Shown: positions 51,089 to 60,498, counted from the first letter of the stretch. The stretch is DNA of 64,000 nt from RBG-13-68-16 sp050018455 (GCA_050018455.1 JBEKAA010000002.1:1-64000); one strand, 5' to 3'. Made by a program: numbers and translations. Notes: a model not told the origin generated them from the sequence alone.

Positions 51089-52756
51089 TCACACCGCCGC
51101 GGGGAAGAGGAGAGTCACCGTCGTGCCCTGCCCGACGCGCGACGTGAGGCTGACGGTTCCACCGAGGGCCTTCACGAGGTGCTTCACGATCGCGAGACCG
51201 AGCCCGCTCCCGCCCTCGGCCTCCGCTTGGCGCCGGACCCGGTAGAAGCGCTGGAACACCAGGCCGACCTCCGGGGCGGGAATGCCGACACCCGTGTCCT
51301 CGATCTCTACTCGTATGCCGTCATCCCCGACGCCGATACGCACGGTGACCTGCCCGTCCGGGCGGTTGTAGCGGACCGCGTTATCGACGAGATTCGTGAG
51401 CACCTGGGCAAGGCGCACCGGGTCGGTCCGCAAGGGCGTCGCAGCGCCGATGACCGCCACCGCGACGCCACGCTTCTCGGCAACGCTCCGGAGGTCCCCG
51501 GCCACTTGTCTCGCCACGGCGGCCGCATCGACCTCTTCGAGGTGCAGCTTCAGCTGACCGGACTCGATCCGGGTCAGCTCCTCGAGCTCCTCGGCAAACG
51601 CCCGCAGTCGTGTGACCTGGCGCGCCATGGTCGCGGTGAGGTTCTCGTTACCTCGAATCTCCGCCAGCTCCTCCACCAGGCCGGAGAGGACGGTGAGCGG
51701 AGTCCGCAGCTCGTGGGCGAGATCGGCTACCAGCGCGCGCCGGGCCCGCTCGAGCTGGCGTTCCCCGCGCACGTCGGCGAGCACTACGGCGGCCGCAAGA
51801 ACCGGGTGGTGCAAAGCGGCCGCCCGGACCGCCAGTTCCGGACCGTCAGAGCCGCCCACCGCGGTGTGGCGCGTCCCGCCGTGGGCCAAGACCTCGTTGA
51901 CGACTCCGAGGACTGCCGGCAAGCGCACCGCCTCCACCAATGCCCGGCCGGGCGCGAGAGGAGCCTGGAGGAGTGCGCCAGCGGCCGCATTGGCATACCG
52001 CACAAACCCGTCCCGATCGAGCAGCACGACTCCCTCACCGACCTGCTCCATCGCGGCGCGCGTCGCCTCGAGCTCGCGGGTGAGATCGTCTCGCACCGTC
52101 CGGAAGCGCCGGTCGACGTCGGCGGCGATGGCTTCGAGATCCGCGCTCGCAGGCAAATCCGTCCAGGCGCCGAGATGGCGCACGGCGCTCTCGTGGTAGC
52201 TCCGGTCCCAGCGGTGCGCAAGAACGCCGGCCACAACAGCGGCGACACCCATCAGGAGGACCTCTCCCCACGGCCAGCCCCGAGGAGCCTCTTCCTGGGC
52301 CAGGCGCAGAAACCCGATCGGTCGTTCCGCCGGACCCACCATGCGCGCCACATACGTCGTGGATTGGTCCGTCGTTACCGAGCGCCGGTGGGCGATGCCG
52401 ACGTCTCCGCTGCGGGCTGCCACGATCTCCGGCCGCGAGATGTGGTTTTCGAGCCGAGGCAGCAGGCCCGGCATGGTCCAGGAATCCGCATGCACAGTTC
52501 CATCGCCTTCGATCAGGGTGACCCTCAGCCCGCTAGTGGCCGCCCAACGCCTGATCTCGGCGTCGGCGAGTTCCGAGGAGATCACGAACAGGTCGCCCAA
52601 ACGCGGCGCAAGGGCGTCGGCGGCGCCTCGCAGGCGCTCCGTCAACTCCTCTTCGGCCCGAGATCGGTGGACGCCTTCCACCACTGCGAGACCAGTGAGC
52701 GCAACGACCAGCGTGGTGAGTCCGACAAGAAGACCCGGCGAACCACGCTGTCTCAT
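51089..52756 (-). CDS. phoR: PhoR-type sensor histidine kinase
   Basis: 555 residues. The order is a first transmembrane helix near residues 8-28, a periplasmic sensing domain of about 115 residues, a second helix near 160-180, a HAMP/PAS-like linker, the HisKA domain with the phospho-accepting His in LAHELRTPL, and the HATPase domain (NLVDNAVRYN N-box, DTGVGIP and GGSGLGLAIVKHL). Next to phoB, phoU and pst genes it should be the phosphate-starvation sensor kinase. It probably receives its signal through PhoU and the Pst complex rather than by binding phosphate. It overlaps phoB by four bases and is the last gene of the operon. Confidence 0.9.
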   Translation of the reverse strand: MRQRGSPGLLVGLTTLVVALTGLAVVEGVHRSRAEEELTERLRGAADALAPRLGDLFVISSELADAEIRRWAATSGLRVTLIEGDGTVHADSWTMPGLLPRLENHISRPEIVAARSGDVGIAHRRSVTTDQSTTYVARMVGPAERPIGFLRLAQEEAPRGWPWGEVLLMGVAAVVAGVLAHRWDRSYHESAVRHLGAWTDLPASADLEAIAADVDRRFRTVRDDLTRELEATRAAMEQVGEGVVLLDRDGFVRYANAAAGALLQAPLAPGRALVEAVRLPAVLGVVNEVLAHGGTRHTAVGGSDGPELAVRAAALHHPVLAAAVVLADVRGERQLERARRALVADLAHELRTPLTVLSGLVEELAEIRGNENLTATMARQVTRLRAFAEELEELTRIESGQLKLHLEEVDAAAVARQVAGDLRSVAEKRGVAVAVIGAATPLRTDPVRLAQVLTNLVDNAVRYNRPDGQVTVRIGVGDDGIRVEIEDTGVGIPAPEVGLVFQRFYRVRRQAEAEGGSGLGLAIVKHLVKALGGTVSLTSRVGQGTTVTLLFPAAV

Positions 52757-53439
52757 GAGGTACCCCGGAAACGATATCCGGACCCGATCAGTGTCTCGAT
52801 CACGTCCTCACCCAGCTTCCGGCGCAGCGTCCGGATGTGAGCGTCCACGGTGCGGGCGTCCACGCTCGAAGCGAGGCCCCACACCGCATCGAGGATCTGC
52901 TCACGCGAAGCCACCCGCCCGGCCAGCGAGATGAGGTGCCAGAGCACAGCGAATTCGCGGCGGGTGAGATGAATCTCGGCGCCTTCGCGTAGAACCTCAA
53001 GCCGCGCCGGGTCGACGGTGAGACGCGAGTCGCGGTACACCCCACCCGGCGTGCCCCGCTCCCACTCGACCCTCCGGAGCAGCGCCGACACGCGCGCCGC
53101 CAGCTCGCGCAGCGAGAACGGTTTGGTGAGATAGTCGTCGGCGCCGAGGTCAAGACCCGTCACGCGGTCGGCTTCGGAGGTGCGCGCCGTGAGCATAAGG
53201 ATCGGCACCGTGCGGGTCGCCTCCCAGCTGCGCAGCTCCCTGCAGAGCACCAGGCCGTTGGTGTCGGGTAGGTTGAGATCGAGAATGACGAGGTCGGGTG
53301 TCGCGAGCTCACACGCGGAGAGGAACTCGTCGCCGCGTGCAAACGTGGAGACTGACCTGCCTCCGGTGCGCTCCAGGTGGCGACGCACCATGGCCGCGAT
53401 GTCGGCGTCGTCCTCGACGACGAACACGCGAGTACTCAT
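52753..53439 (-). CDS. phoB: PhoB-type response regulator
   Basis: 228 residues. The receiver domain has the acidic pair EDDAD (9-13 region), phosphate acceptor Asp in LVILDLNLPD and the conserved Thr/Lys (MLTART, LTKPFSLREL). The C-terminal winged-helix domain spans about 135-225, with LTRREFAVLWHLIS and VDAHIRTLRRKLGE, the OmpR/PhoB DNA recognition region. It should activate phosphate-starvation genes; a candidate Pho box lies before pstS at 60499-60516. The gene overlaps both phoR and pstB by four bases. Confidence 0.92.
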   Translation of the reverse strand: MSTRVFVVEDDADIAAMVRRHLERTGGRSVSTFARGDEFLSACELATPDLVILDLNLPDTNGLVLCRELRSWEATRTVPILMLTARTSEADRVTGLDLGADDYLTKPFSLRELAARVSALLRRVEWERGTPGGVYRDSRLTVDPARLEVLREGAEIHLTRREFAVLWHLISLAGRVASREQILDAVWGLASSVDARTVDAHIRTLRRKLGEDVIETLIGSGYRFRGTS

Positions 53440-54197
53440 CCGAACCGTCCCGACACATATGCCTCCGTCTGCGCGTCATGCGGGCTGGTGAAGAGGCTCA
53501 CGGTGGGAGCGTACTCCACGAGCCGCCCGAGCAGGAAGAAGGCGGTGCGGTCCGCCACCCGTGAGGCCTGCTGAAGGTTATGGGTCACGATGACCACGGT
53601 AAGCTGCGTGCCCAACTCGAGCACCAGCTCCTCCACTCGTTGGGTCGAGATCGGGTCCAGCGCCGATGCGGGTTCGTCAAACAGGAGTACTTCCGGCTCG
53701 ACCGCGAGCGCCCGCGCGATGCACAGCCGCTGCTGCTGGCCGCCGGAGAGCATGCTCGCCGTGGTGCCCAGGCGATCCTTGACTTCGTCCCACAGCCCTG
53801 CCGCGCGAAGGGCGTCCTCCACCTTCACCTCGAGCTCGGCCCGCGACTGCGTGCGATTCAAACGCATTCCGTACGCGACGTTGTCGAAGATCGACGCCGG
53901 GAAAGGGTTGGAGCGCTGGAAAACCATCCCGACTCGGCGGCGGACAGCCACCGGGTCTGTCGTGGGGGTATAGATGTCTTCGCTGTCGAGGAAGACCCGA
54001 CCGGTCAACGAGAAACCAGGAACCACATCGTTCATCCGGTTGAGGCAGCGCAGGATCGTCGACTTTCCGCAACCGGAGGGACCGATGAATGCCGTCACAC
54101 CCTGACTCGGGATGTCCATCGTGACGTCGCGCACGGCGACAGCCCCGCCGTAGCGGCAGGTCACACCCGCGAGCGAGAAACGTGTGCCGGCGCTCAC
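53436..54197 (-). CDS. pstB: PstB, phosphate ABC transporter ATPase (second copy)
   Basis: 253 residues from GTG 54197, which overlaps the phoU stop. Walker A is IGPSGCGKST, the PstB-specific LRCLNRMND follows, then the signature SGGQQQRLCIARAL, Walker B LLFDEPASALDP and the switch His in VTHNLQQA. The protein is complete and apparently active. It hydrolyses ATP for phosphate uptake with PstA and PstC. A second pstB-like gene lies at 54881 on the other side of phoU; the two proteins differ in many positions. Two consecutive copies are unusual. Confidence 0.93.
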   Translation of the reverse strand: MSAGTRFSLAGVTCRYGGAVAVRDVTMDIPSQGVTAFIGPSGCGKSTILRCLNRMNDVVPGFSLTGRVFLDSEDIYTPTTDPVAVRRRVGMVFQRSNPFPASIFDNVAYGMRLNRTQSRAELEVKVEDALRAAGLWDEVKDRLGTTASMLSGGQQQRLCIARALAVEPEVLLFDEPASALDPISTQRVEELVLELGTQLTVVIVTHNLQQASRVADRTAFFLLGRLVEYAPTVSLFTSPHDAQTEAYVSGRFG

Positions 54198-54871
54198 TCG
54201 CCCGTCGGCCCTTCCCCGTGCCGGTGCCGGATGTCCTCCGCCTCAACGAGGTACACGACCTGCTCTGCGATGTTGGTCGCCTGGTCCGCTATGCGCTCGA
54301 GGGAGCGGGATGCCAGAAGCAACGCCAGAGCCCGGTGGATCGTCTTGGGGTCCTCCATCATGTACGTGAGCAACTCGCGGAAGATCTGCTCGTGCATGCC
54401 GTCCACCGCGTCGTCGCGGGCGATGACCTGACGCGCAAGCCGGGAGTCGCCTTGCACGAAAGCGCCGATGGCGTCCCGAATCATGGCGGTGGCGTCGTCG
54501 GCCATGCGGGGAATCGTGATGAACGCCTTGAGCGGCGGCATCTGGTTCAGCTCCCGGGCCCGCCGCGCAATGCCCACCGCGTGATCGGCCACGCGCTCGA
54601 GGTCCGGCGCGATCTTGATCGCCGTCATCACGAGGCGAAGGTCGCGAGCCATCGGCCGCGCGCGGACGATCAACTCGATGACCCGGTGGTCCACCTCGAC
54701 CTCCCGCTGGTCGATCAGGGCGTCGCCGGCAATCACGGCTTCGGCGAGGCTGCTGTCGCGCTCGACCAGCGCGCGGATGGCGAGACCAAGCTGGCGCTCC
54801 ACCTCTCCCGCCATGGTCAGGAGAAGCTTCTTGAGCTCCTCGAGGTCGTGCTCCAAAGGTCTCTCAGGCAT
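54194..54871 (-). CDS. phoU: PhoU, negative regulator of the phosphate response
   Basis: 225 residues, two PhoU three-helix-bundle repeats. The metal motif E-x-x-x-D is seen in DLERVADHAVGIARR and again in SLERIADQATNIAEQ. PhoU binds the Pst transporter and PhoR and shuts off the kinase when phosphate is plentiful. It sits between two pstB genes, whereas in most operons it follows a single pstB. Its stop overlaps the start of the downstream pstB by four bases, and its ATG lies nine bases from the upstream pstB stop. Confidence 0.93.
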   Translation of the reverse strand: MPERPLEHDLEELKKLLLTMAGEVERQLGLAIRALVERDSSLAEAVIAGDALIDQREVEVDHRVIELIVRARPMARDLRLVMTAIKIAPDLERVADHAVGIARRARELNQMPPLKAFITIPRMADDATAMIRDAIGAFVQGDSRLARQVIARDDAVDGMHEQIFRELLTYMMEDPKTIHRALALLLASRSLERIADQATNIAEQVVYLVEAEDIRHRHGEGPTGE

Positions 54872-54880
54872 ACGCCCCCC

Positions 54881-55645
54881 TTACCCGAACCGGCCCGTTA
54901 CGTACTCTTCCGTCAGTTTCTGGCGCGGCGCCGAGAACAGCTGTGTGGTCTCCCCTTCCTCCACCAGACGGCCGAGGTAGAGGAACGCGGTCCGCTCGGC
55001 CACACGTGCCGCCTGTTGCATGTTGTGAGTCACCAGGAGCACCGCGATGTCGCCTGACAGCTCGGCAATCGTCTCCTCCAGCCGGGCCGTGGCGATCGGA
55101 TCGAGCGCGGACGCGGGCTCGTCGAGCAGCAGGATGTCAGGCGACGACGCGAGCGCTCGGGCGATGCACAGCCGCTGCTGCTGGCCGCCGGAAAACTCCA
55201 GCGCCGAGGCGTCGAGCCGGTCCTTCGTCTCGTCCCAGAGGTTCGCGCGCTGCAGCGAACGCGAGAGAATTCCCTCAAGTGTCGCCTTGTCCCTGATGCC
55301 CGCCAGGCGCGGCCCGAACAGCACGTTCTCCTTGATGGAGAGCGGGAACGGGTTGGGCTTCTGGAACACCATCCCTACCTGGAACCGCAGCGCCTCGAGC
55401 GACCAGGCCGGGTCGTAGACGTCGCGCCCGGTCACTGAGATCTCGCCGCGGTGCCAGAACCCCGCGAGGTGGTCGTTCATGCGGTTGAAGCAGCGCAGGA
55501 GGGTGGATTTCCCGCACCCCGAAGGACCGATGAGGGCCTTCACGCCGCGCGACGCCACCGAGAGATCGATGCCCTTCAGAACTTCGGTCTGGCCGAAGCC
55601 GAGAACCAGGTCCCTGACCCCGAGCGCCTCGGCGTGCGCGCTCAT
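54881..55645 (-). CDS. pstB: PstB, phosphate ABC transporter ATPase (first copy)
   Basis: 254 residues from ATG 55645, overlapping the pstA stop. Walker A is IGPSGCGKSTLLRCFNRMND, signature FSGGQQQRLCIARAL, Walker B ILLLDEPASALDP, switch VTHNMQQA. All catalytic motifs are intact. Its position directly after pstA is the standard one, so this may be the main ATPase, with the copy at 53436 as a paralogue. The longer upstream frame overlaps pstA and was discarded. Confidence 0.93.
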   Translation of the reverse strand: MSAHAEALGVRDLVLGFGQTEVLKGIDLSVASRGVKALIGPSGCGKSTLLRCFNRMNDHLAGFWHRGEISVTGRDVYDPAWSLEALRFQVGMVFQKPNPFPLSIKENVLFGPRLAGIRDKATLEGILSRSLQRANLWDETKDRLDASALEFSGGQQQRLCIARALASSPDILLLDEPASALDPIATARLEETIAELSGDIAVLLVTHNMQQAARVAERTAFLYLGRLVEEGETTQLFSAPRQKLTEEYVTGRFG

Positions 55646-57252
55646 ATCGCCGACCCCCTCAGCTTGCGTCGCAGGCGGTTGCGCAACGTGATCGCCGTCA
55701 GGTTCAGGACCACGACCAGGACCAGCAACACCAGGACTGCGGCGTAGACCATTGGCTTGGCGGCTTCCACATTGGGCGACTGGAACCCGACGTCGTAGAT
55801 TTGAAACCCCAGGTGCATGAACTTCCGCTCGAGATGGAGGAACGGCGGCACCGAGTCGAAGGGGAGGTTCGGCGCGAGCTTGACCACCCCGGTCAGCATG
55901 AGCGGGGCGACCTCGCCCGCTCCGCGGGCAACCGCGAGAATCGCTCCGGTGAGAATCCCCGGAGCGGCGTACGGCAGCACGACCCGTCGCAGCGTCTGCC
56001 AACGCGTCGCTCCAAGAGCTCGTGCCCCATCCCGCACGGCCTGGGGTACGGCCTGCAGCCCCTCCTCGGTCGCGACGACCACAACCGGCAGAGTGAGCAG
56101 AGCCAGGGTGAGAGCCGCCCAGGCGATTCCTCCGGTACCGAAGGTCGGGGTCGGAAGCACATCCGAGAAGAAGAGCCTGTCGATGCCGCCCCCCAGGGTG
56201 TACACGAAGAACGCCAGACCGAAGGCGCCGAAGACGATCGAGGGCACGCCGGCGAGGTTCGCGAGCGCGAGGCGGACAGTGGCGGTGAAGGCACCCTCCC
56301 TGGCGTACTCGTTGAGGTAGACGGCCGTGACCACGCCGAGCGGCACCACGGCGACGGTCATCAGCAGCACCATCAGGGCGGTGCCGAAGATCGCAGGAAA
56401 GATCCCTCCCTCCGTGTTGGACTCGCGCGGCTCACCCGAGAGGAACTCCCACCAGCGCCCCACGTAGAGGCCAACCTTCTGAGCGGCGTTCAGCGTGTTC
56501 ACCGGCACGACCCGGACAACGGCCGAAAGCGGGATCTGCTTCTCGCGCCCGTCCGCGGTCTTCATCAGAAGCCGCCCCTGCCCGAGACGTTCGCGAACCG
56601 CCGCCAGGCGTTCCATCAACGGCCGGGTGACTTCGTCTTCCGCGCTCTGTGCGTTCGCCAGCCTCGCCTCGAGCGCGTGGCTATCTTCGCCTCTCCGCTG
56701 CGCCGCGGCCAACAGCATCATCAGCTTGGCGACGGGCGCGTGCAGGCGATCCACTCGCCGAAGCAGTCTCCGCTCGTATCTCACCAGGTCGTGGGCGCCG
56801 CTCACCTCGCGCTCCAGGACAGCGCCGAAGAGCGGGTCGCTCGCGGCGAGAGTCGCCGAGGCCAGTTCGACACGGGTCGGAAAACCGAAAAAGTTGCCGT
56901 ACTCACGGCGCTCGACCAGCCATGCGCCGGCCGGAAAATCCTGATTCCGAACGTCGCTCTCCCGGACCCATCGGAAGTCGGCCCCGAGGATGTCCCGGTT
57001 CCCGACCTTGATTCGCACGCGTGTCATTCCCGGCGACCCGGGGTCCGCTTCTCGGTCCCACACTTCGCCGAGGACCCGGCTTCCGTCGGCGAGCTGCAGC
57101 TCGAGGAGGCGGTGGGGCCAGAAGAACCCGCCGGCAACCTCGAGCACCACTCCGACGAGACCGGCGATCATCCCCAACGCAACCAGGACGGCCGCCGCCG
57201 TCAACCAGCGCTGGGCCGTGCCTTCCGCCAACCATTTGCGAAGCCCGCTCAT
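55642..57252 (-). CDS. pstA: PstA, phosphate ABC transporter permease with large inserted periplasmic domain
   Basis: 536 residues, nearly twice the usual 280-300. After a first transmembrane helix (about 17-40) comes an extra region of about 230 residues with beta strands and a helical hairpin (RRVDRLHAPVAKLM to PLMERLAAVRERL), presumably periplasmic. The ordinary permease domain follows (about 290-530), with the EAA-type loop in QAVRDGARALGATRWQTLRRVVLP. Similar long PstA forms occur in some Proteobacteria. The ATG at 57252 overlaps the pstC stop. It forms the channel with PstC. Confidence 0.9.
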   Translation of the reverse strand: MSGLRKWLAEGTAQRWLTAAAVLVALGMIAGLVGVVLEVAGGFFWPHRLLELQLADGSRVLGEVWDREADPGSPGMTRVRIKVGNRDILGADFRWVRESDVRNQDFPAGAWLVERREYGNFFGFPTRVELASATLAASDPLFGAVLEREVSGAHDLVRYERRLLRRVDRLHAPVAKLMMLLAAAQRRGEDSHALEARLANAQSAEDEVTRPLMERLAAVRERLGQGRLLMKTADGREKQIPLSAVVRVVPVNTLNAAQKVGLYVGRWWEFLSGEPRESNTEGGIFPAIFGTALMVLLMTVAVVPLGVVTAVYLNEYAREGAFTATVRLALANLAGVPSIVFGAFGLAFFVYTLGGGIDRLFFSDVLPTPTFGTGGIAWAALTLALLTLPVVVVATEEGLQAVPQAVRDGARALGATRWQTLRRVVLPYAAPGILTGAILAVARGAGEVAPLMLTGVVKLAPNLPFDSVPPFLHLERKFMHLGFQIYDVGFQSPNVEAAKPMVYAAVLVLLVLVVVLNLTAITLRNRLRRKLRGSAI

Positions 57253-59405
57253 GCCGCGAGTCTCCCGAACCGCTTTCGGAGGCGGTTCGAGACCATCACG
57301 GCGGCGGTATTGATAACGAAAGTCATGACGAACAGAAGGAGGGCGGTCAGGATCAAAACCCTGTAGAGCGTCCCGCCGTACGGCGCCTCGGGCAGCTCCA
57401 CGGCGATGCACGCCGACATCGTCCGCATCCCGTTGAAAGGTGAGAACGAGAGGATCGGCGTGTTGCCGGTCGCCATCAGCACGATCATCGTCTCACCCAC
57501 GGCACGGCCGAGGCCCGTCATCACCGCTGCGAAGAGGCCTGGCGACGCAGCCGGGATCGCGACGGTTCTGGCCGCCTGCCAGCGCGAGGCGCCGAGAGCC
57601 AACGACGCGGAGATGAGTGATGGCGGGACGTTGGAGAACGCGTCCTCGGCCAGGGTGAAGATTATCGGGATGACTGCGAACCCGAGAGCGAATCCGACGA
57701 CAACAGCGTTTCGCTGGTCGTACGTGATGCCTGCGGCCGACAGCAGCCACCCCTTGAGGTCACCGGCGAACAGCACGCGTTCGATTTCCTTTTCGGCGGT
57801 GAACGCTGAGACGCACGCCACGGCCAGCAACCCGGCAACGAGGGCGAGTTCTCTGGAGGGCGTCATCCGCCTTCGCCATGCCAGCGGCGCCGCCTGCCAC
57901 AATGTGGCCGTGCCAACAACCGCGACAGGCAGAAACACAAGGAGAGCGAACGTTCCTACGATGTGATGCTGGAGGAGCGGGGCGAAGAACAGCGCCGCAA
58001 GGAAACCCACCACCACCGAAGGGACCGCGGCCATCAACTCGATGACCGGCTTGGTGAGCTGACGAAGGGTGACCGGGGCGAACTGGCTGACGAACAGCGC
58101 GGCGGCGAGAGCACAAGGTGCCGAGAAGAGGAGGGCGTACAGAGCACCCTTGAGCGTCCCGGCAACGAGCGGGATCAGCGAGAGCTTCGACTCGAACGAC
58201 GCGCTGCCGCCGGTCGACTGCCACGCGAGCTCCGGCTTCGTGAAGCCCTCGTAGCGAGTGGGCAGGAGGAGCGTGGCCGCCGTGGCTTCCGGATACGCCA
58301 GATCGAGCCCCCAGCGATGGACTACCCCGGTGCGTCTCACGGCGAACAGGCCGTCGCGGCGCGGCGAGATCCCGATGAGCGCCGCATCCGATGGAAACTC
58401 CGGGATCGACAGCAACGTCCGGCGGCTGGTCAGATACGCGATAGAGGCGCCACCCGTGCGTTCGACGAGAAAGGCCTTGTCGCGCTGCGATACCGCGAGC
58501 GCACGCACCGCCCCGCGGCCTGCGAACGTGCCAGCGAGATCGAGCACCTTGCTTCCCGCCACCGCGCCCGTCACGGCCTGCCATGCGTTGACGTTCCCGG
58601 CCTCATCACCGAGAAGCAGCGTGAAGTCCCCGATCACCATCGCCGCGACCGTGGGGGCAACCGCGAGCGGCACAGATGCCTGCGCCGTGAGAACCGAGTC
58701 CCCTTGGCCTCCCACGAAGAACAAGGCGAGCTCGCGCCCGGACGCGACCCAGACTTGGCTGCCGTCGGAGGCGACCGCCCCGACTCTCGGCGGAGAGGCG
58801 AGTATGAGCCCGACCGACGCAGCCGCATCGTCCGTGCCCGTGAGCAACGTGGCCCCGTTTGAGCTTGCGACCAGGACGGCGGGGGTGCCGAGGTCGCCAG
58901 CGACCGCGAGGATGGGAGCACCCGCGTGGCCAAGCTTGGTGGCGATCCGTCGCAGCGATGGCTCGATCGCCCGCGTATTGCCGTGCCACTTGACCTCGCC
59001 CACGAACACCCACACCGAGATCGCACCGGAGGCGTCCTCGAGTGCCAGGAGCGTTCCGGCGGCATCGGTGCGGGCCTGTCGCACCGGAGGCTGCACCCCG
59101 TCGAGACCCAGCAGTCGAGACGGGCCGGAGCGCGGCACCACGTGGACGGCACCATCCTCTCCGAGCAACGAGACGCTGCTCCGGTACTCGTCTTCGAGGG
59201 CTGCGAGGGCTTTGGTCCCCTCCAAGACCGGGGCTACGGCCTTCGCGGAACCGGTGCGAAGCAAGGGAAGGCACTGGGCCACCAGGAAGATCATCAGGAA
59301 TGCCACCGCGAGCAGCACCGAGGAGCCGCCAACGGTGATGAGCGCCGCGACCAGGCGGTCGACGGCGCGGCTGCGGTGCAGGCGCGAGGAGGCAAGCGGG
59401 CTCAT
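57249..59405 (-). CDS. pstC: PstC, phosphate ABC transporter permease with extra propeller-like domain
   Basis: 718 residues, over twice the usual length. A transmembrane helix near residues 22-44 precedes about 340 residues of repeated beta-strand sequence, including repeats such as DAAGTLLALEDASGAISVW and VRALAVSQRDKAFLV that resemble WD40/beta-propeller blades. The permease domain (about 400-715) ends with the EAA-like loop in SASLALGASRWQAARTVAIP. With the extended PstA it would make a periplasmic cap over the channel. It is separated from pstS by a hairpin and overlaps pstA by four bases. Confidence 0.88.
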   Translation of the reverse strand: MSPLASSRLHRSRAVDRLVAALITVGGSSVLLAVAFLMIFLVAQCLPLLRTGSAKAVAPVLEGTKALAALEDEYRSSVSLLGEDGAVHVVPRSGPSRLLGLDGVQPPVRQARTDAAGTLLALEDASGAISVWVFVGEVKWHGNTRAIEPSLRRIATKLGHAGAPILAVAGDLGTPAVLVASSNGATLLTGTDDAAASVGLILASPPRVGAVASDGSQVWVASGRELALFFVGGQGDSVLTAQASVPLAVAPTVAAMVIGDFTLLLGDEAGNVNAWQAVTGAVAGSKVLDLAGTFAGRGAVRALAVSQRDKAFLVERTGGASIAYLTSRRTLLSIPEFPSDAALIGISPRRDGLFAVRRTGVVHRWGLDLAYPEATAATLLLPTRYEGFTKPELAWQSTGGSASFESKLSLIPLVAGTLKGALYALLFSAPCALAAALFVSQFAPVTLRQLTKPVIELMAAVPSVVVGFLAALFFAPLLQHHIVGTFALLVFLPVAVVGTATLWQAAPLAWRRRMTPSRELALVAGLLAVACVSAFTAEKEIERVLFAGDLKGWLLSAAGITYDQRNAVVVGFALGFAVIPIIFTLAEDAFSNVPPSLISASLALGASRWQAARTVAIPAASPGLFAAVMTGLGRAVGETMIVLMATGNTPILSFSPFNGMRTMSACIAVELPEAPYGGTLYRVLILTALLLFVMTFVINTAAVMVSNRLRKRFGRLAA

Positions 59406-59436
59406 CGCATTCCAGGTGTGCCAGGAATGAGGGTAA

Positions 59437-59462
59437 CCCGGAACGGGGTCCGCCGTTCCGGG
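59437..59462 (-). terminator. Perfect 10-bp hairpin between pstS and pstC
   Basis: CCCGGAACGG (59437-59446) is exactly complementary to 59453-59462 around a 6-base loop. It lies just downstream of pstS in the transcript. Such structures after a binding-protein gene often cause partial termination or protect the 3' end so that pstS is made in excess over the permease genes. Confidence 0.6.
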
Positions 59463-59480
59463 CTCCCTGCTACCTGGGCG

Positions 59481-60452
59481 CTACTTAAGTTTGGCCAGCT
59501 CTTCCTCGACGACCTTCGCCGGCAGGGGAAGGAACCCGTCCTTCACGACGATCTCCTGACCCTCGCGCGAAAGGACGAACTTGAGGAACTCTTTGGTGAG
59601 GGGGTCCATCGGGCGGCGCGGGTCGCGCACGACGTAGAGGAATAGGTACCTCGACAGCGGGTACGCTTTGGAGAGCGCGTTGGCGTAGTTCGGCTCCACG
59701 GCCGGCGCCCCGGCCTTCGGTGCGAGAGGAAGCGCGCGCACACCCGAGGTCCGGTATCCGATGCCGGAGTAGCCGATCGCATAGAGGTCCTCGCTCACAC
59801 CCTGGACGACGGATGCGGACCCCGGCTGCTCCTTCACCGTGTCCTTGTAGTCGCCTTTCGCGAGGGCGTGCTCCTTGAAGAAGCCGTACGTCCCGGACGC
59901 AGAGTTACGGCCGAACACCGAGATCGGCTTGTTGGCCCACTCGCCTTTGAGACCGAGTTGGCCCCACGTGGTGATGTCCGTGGGGTAGCCGGCCTTCCGC
60001 GTCTTCGAGAAGACGGCGTCAAGCTCCGAAACCGAGATCGAGGGGAGCGGGTTGTCCTTATTGACGTACACGCCGATGGTGTCGAGGGCGGTGCGGACCT
60101 GGGTGGGCGGGAAGCCGTACTTCTTCTCGATCGCGTCCGCCTCCGCGGGCGTCATCGCCCGCGACATCGGGCCGAACTGAGACGTCCCCGCGATGAGCGC
60201 CGGCGGAGCGGTCGAGGAGCCCTTGCCCTCCACCTGGACGCGGACCGTGGGGTACATCTTCGCAAAACCTTCACTCCAGTACGTCATGAGGTTGTTCATG
60301 GTGTCGGACCCGACCGAATTGAGGTTGCCCGACACGGCGGGCCCGCGCTGATACTCCGGAACTGTCTGATCCACCTGAACCACCTGGGCCCCCGCGGCCG
60401 CAGCCGCCAGCGTCACGACACCGACCAGAGACACGAACCGACTGCGCGTCAT
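59481..60452 (-). CDS. pstS: PstS, periplasmic phosphate-binding protein
   Basis: 323 residues from ATG 60452, preceded by GAGGAGGATGAG. The signal peptide ends near AAAAGAQ. The mature protein begins with GNLNSVGSDTMNNLMTYW, the first phosphate-binding loop of PstS, and continues with GSSTAPPALIAGTSQFGPMSR and FGRNSASGTYGFFKEH, the second binding segment. It captures phosphate in the periplasm and delivers it to PstC/PstA. It heads the operon pstS-pstC-pstA-pstB-phoU-pstB-phoB-phoR. A possible Pho box is 47-64 bases upstream. Confidence 0.95.
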   Translation of the reverse strand: MTRSRFVSLVGVVTLAAAAAGAQVVQVDQTVPEYQRGPAVSGNLNSVGSDTMNNLMTYWSEGFAKMYPTVRVQVEGKGSSTAPPALIAGTSQFGPMSRAMTPAEADAIEKKYGFPPTQVRTALDTIGVYVNKDNPLPSISVSELDAVFSKTRKAGYPTDITTWGQLGLKGEWANKPISVFGRNSASGTYGFFKEHALAKGDYKDTVKEQPGSASVVQGVSEDLYAIGYSGIGYRTSGVRALPLAPKAGAPAVEPNYANALSKAYPLSRYLFLYVVRDPRRPMDPLTKEFLKFVLSREGQEIVVKDGFLPLPAKVVEEELAKLK

Positions 60453-60498
60453 CTCATCCTCCTCGGGGTTGTACCCCCAGCGGAGTGTCGAACGAGCT

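Noticed and set aside
51017..52840. 607-codon plus-strand open frame
   Set aside because: It lies fully antisense to phoR, whose histidine kinase motifs are unambiguous.
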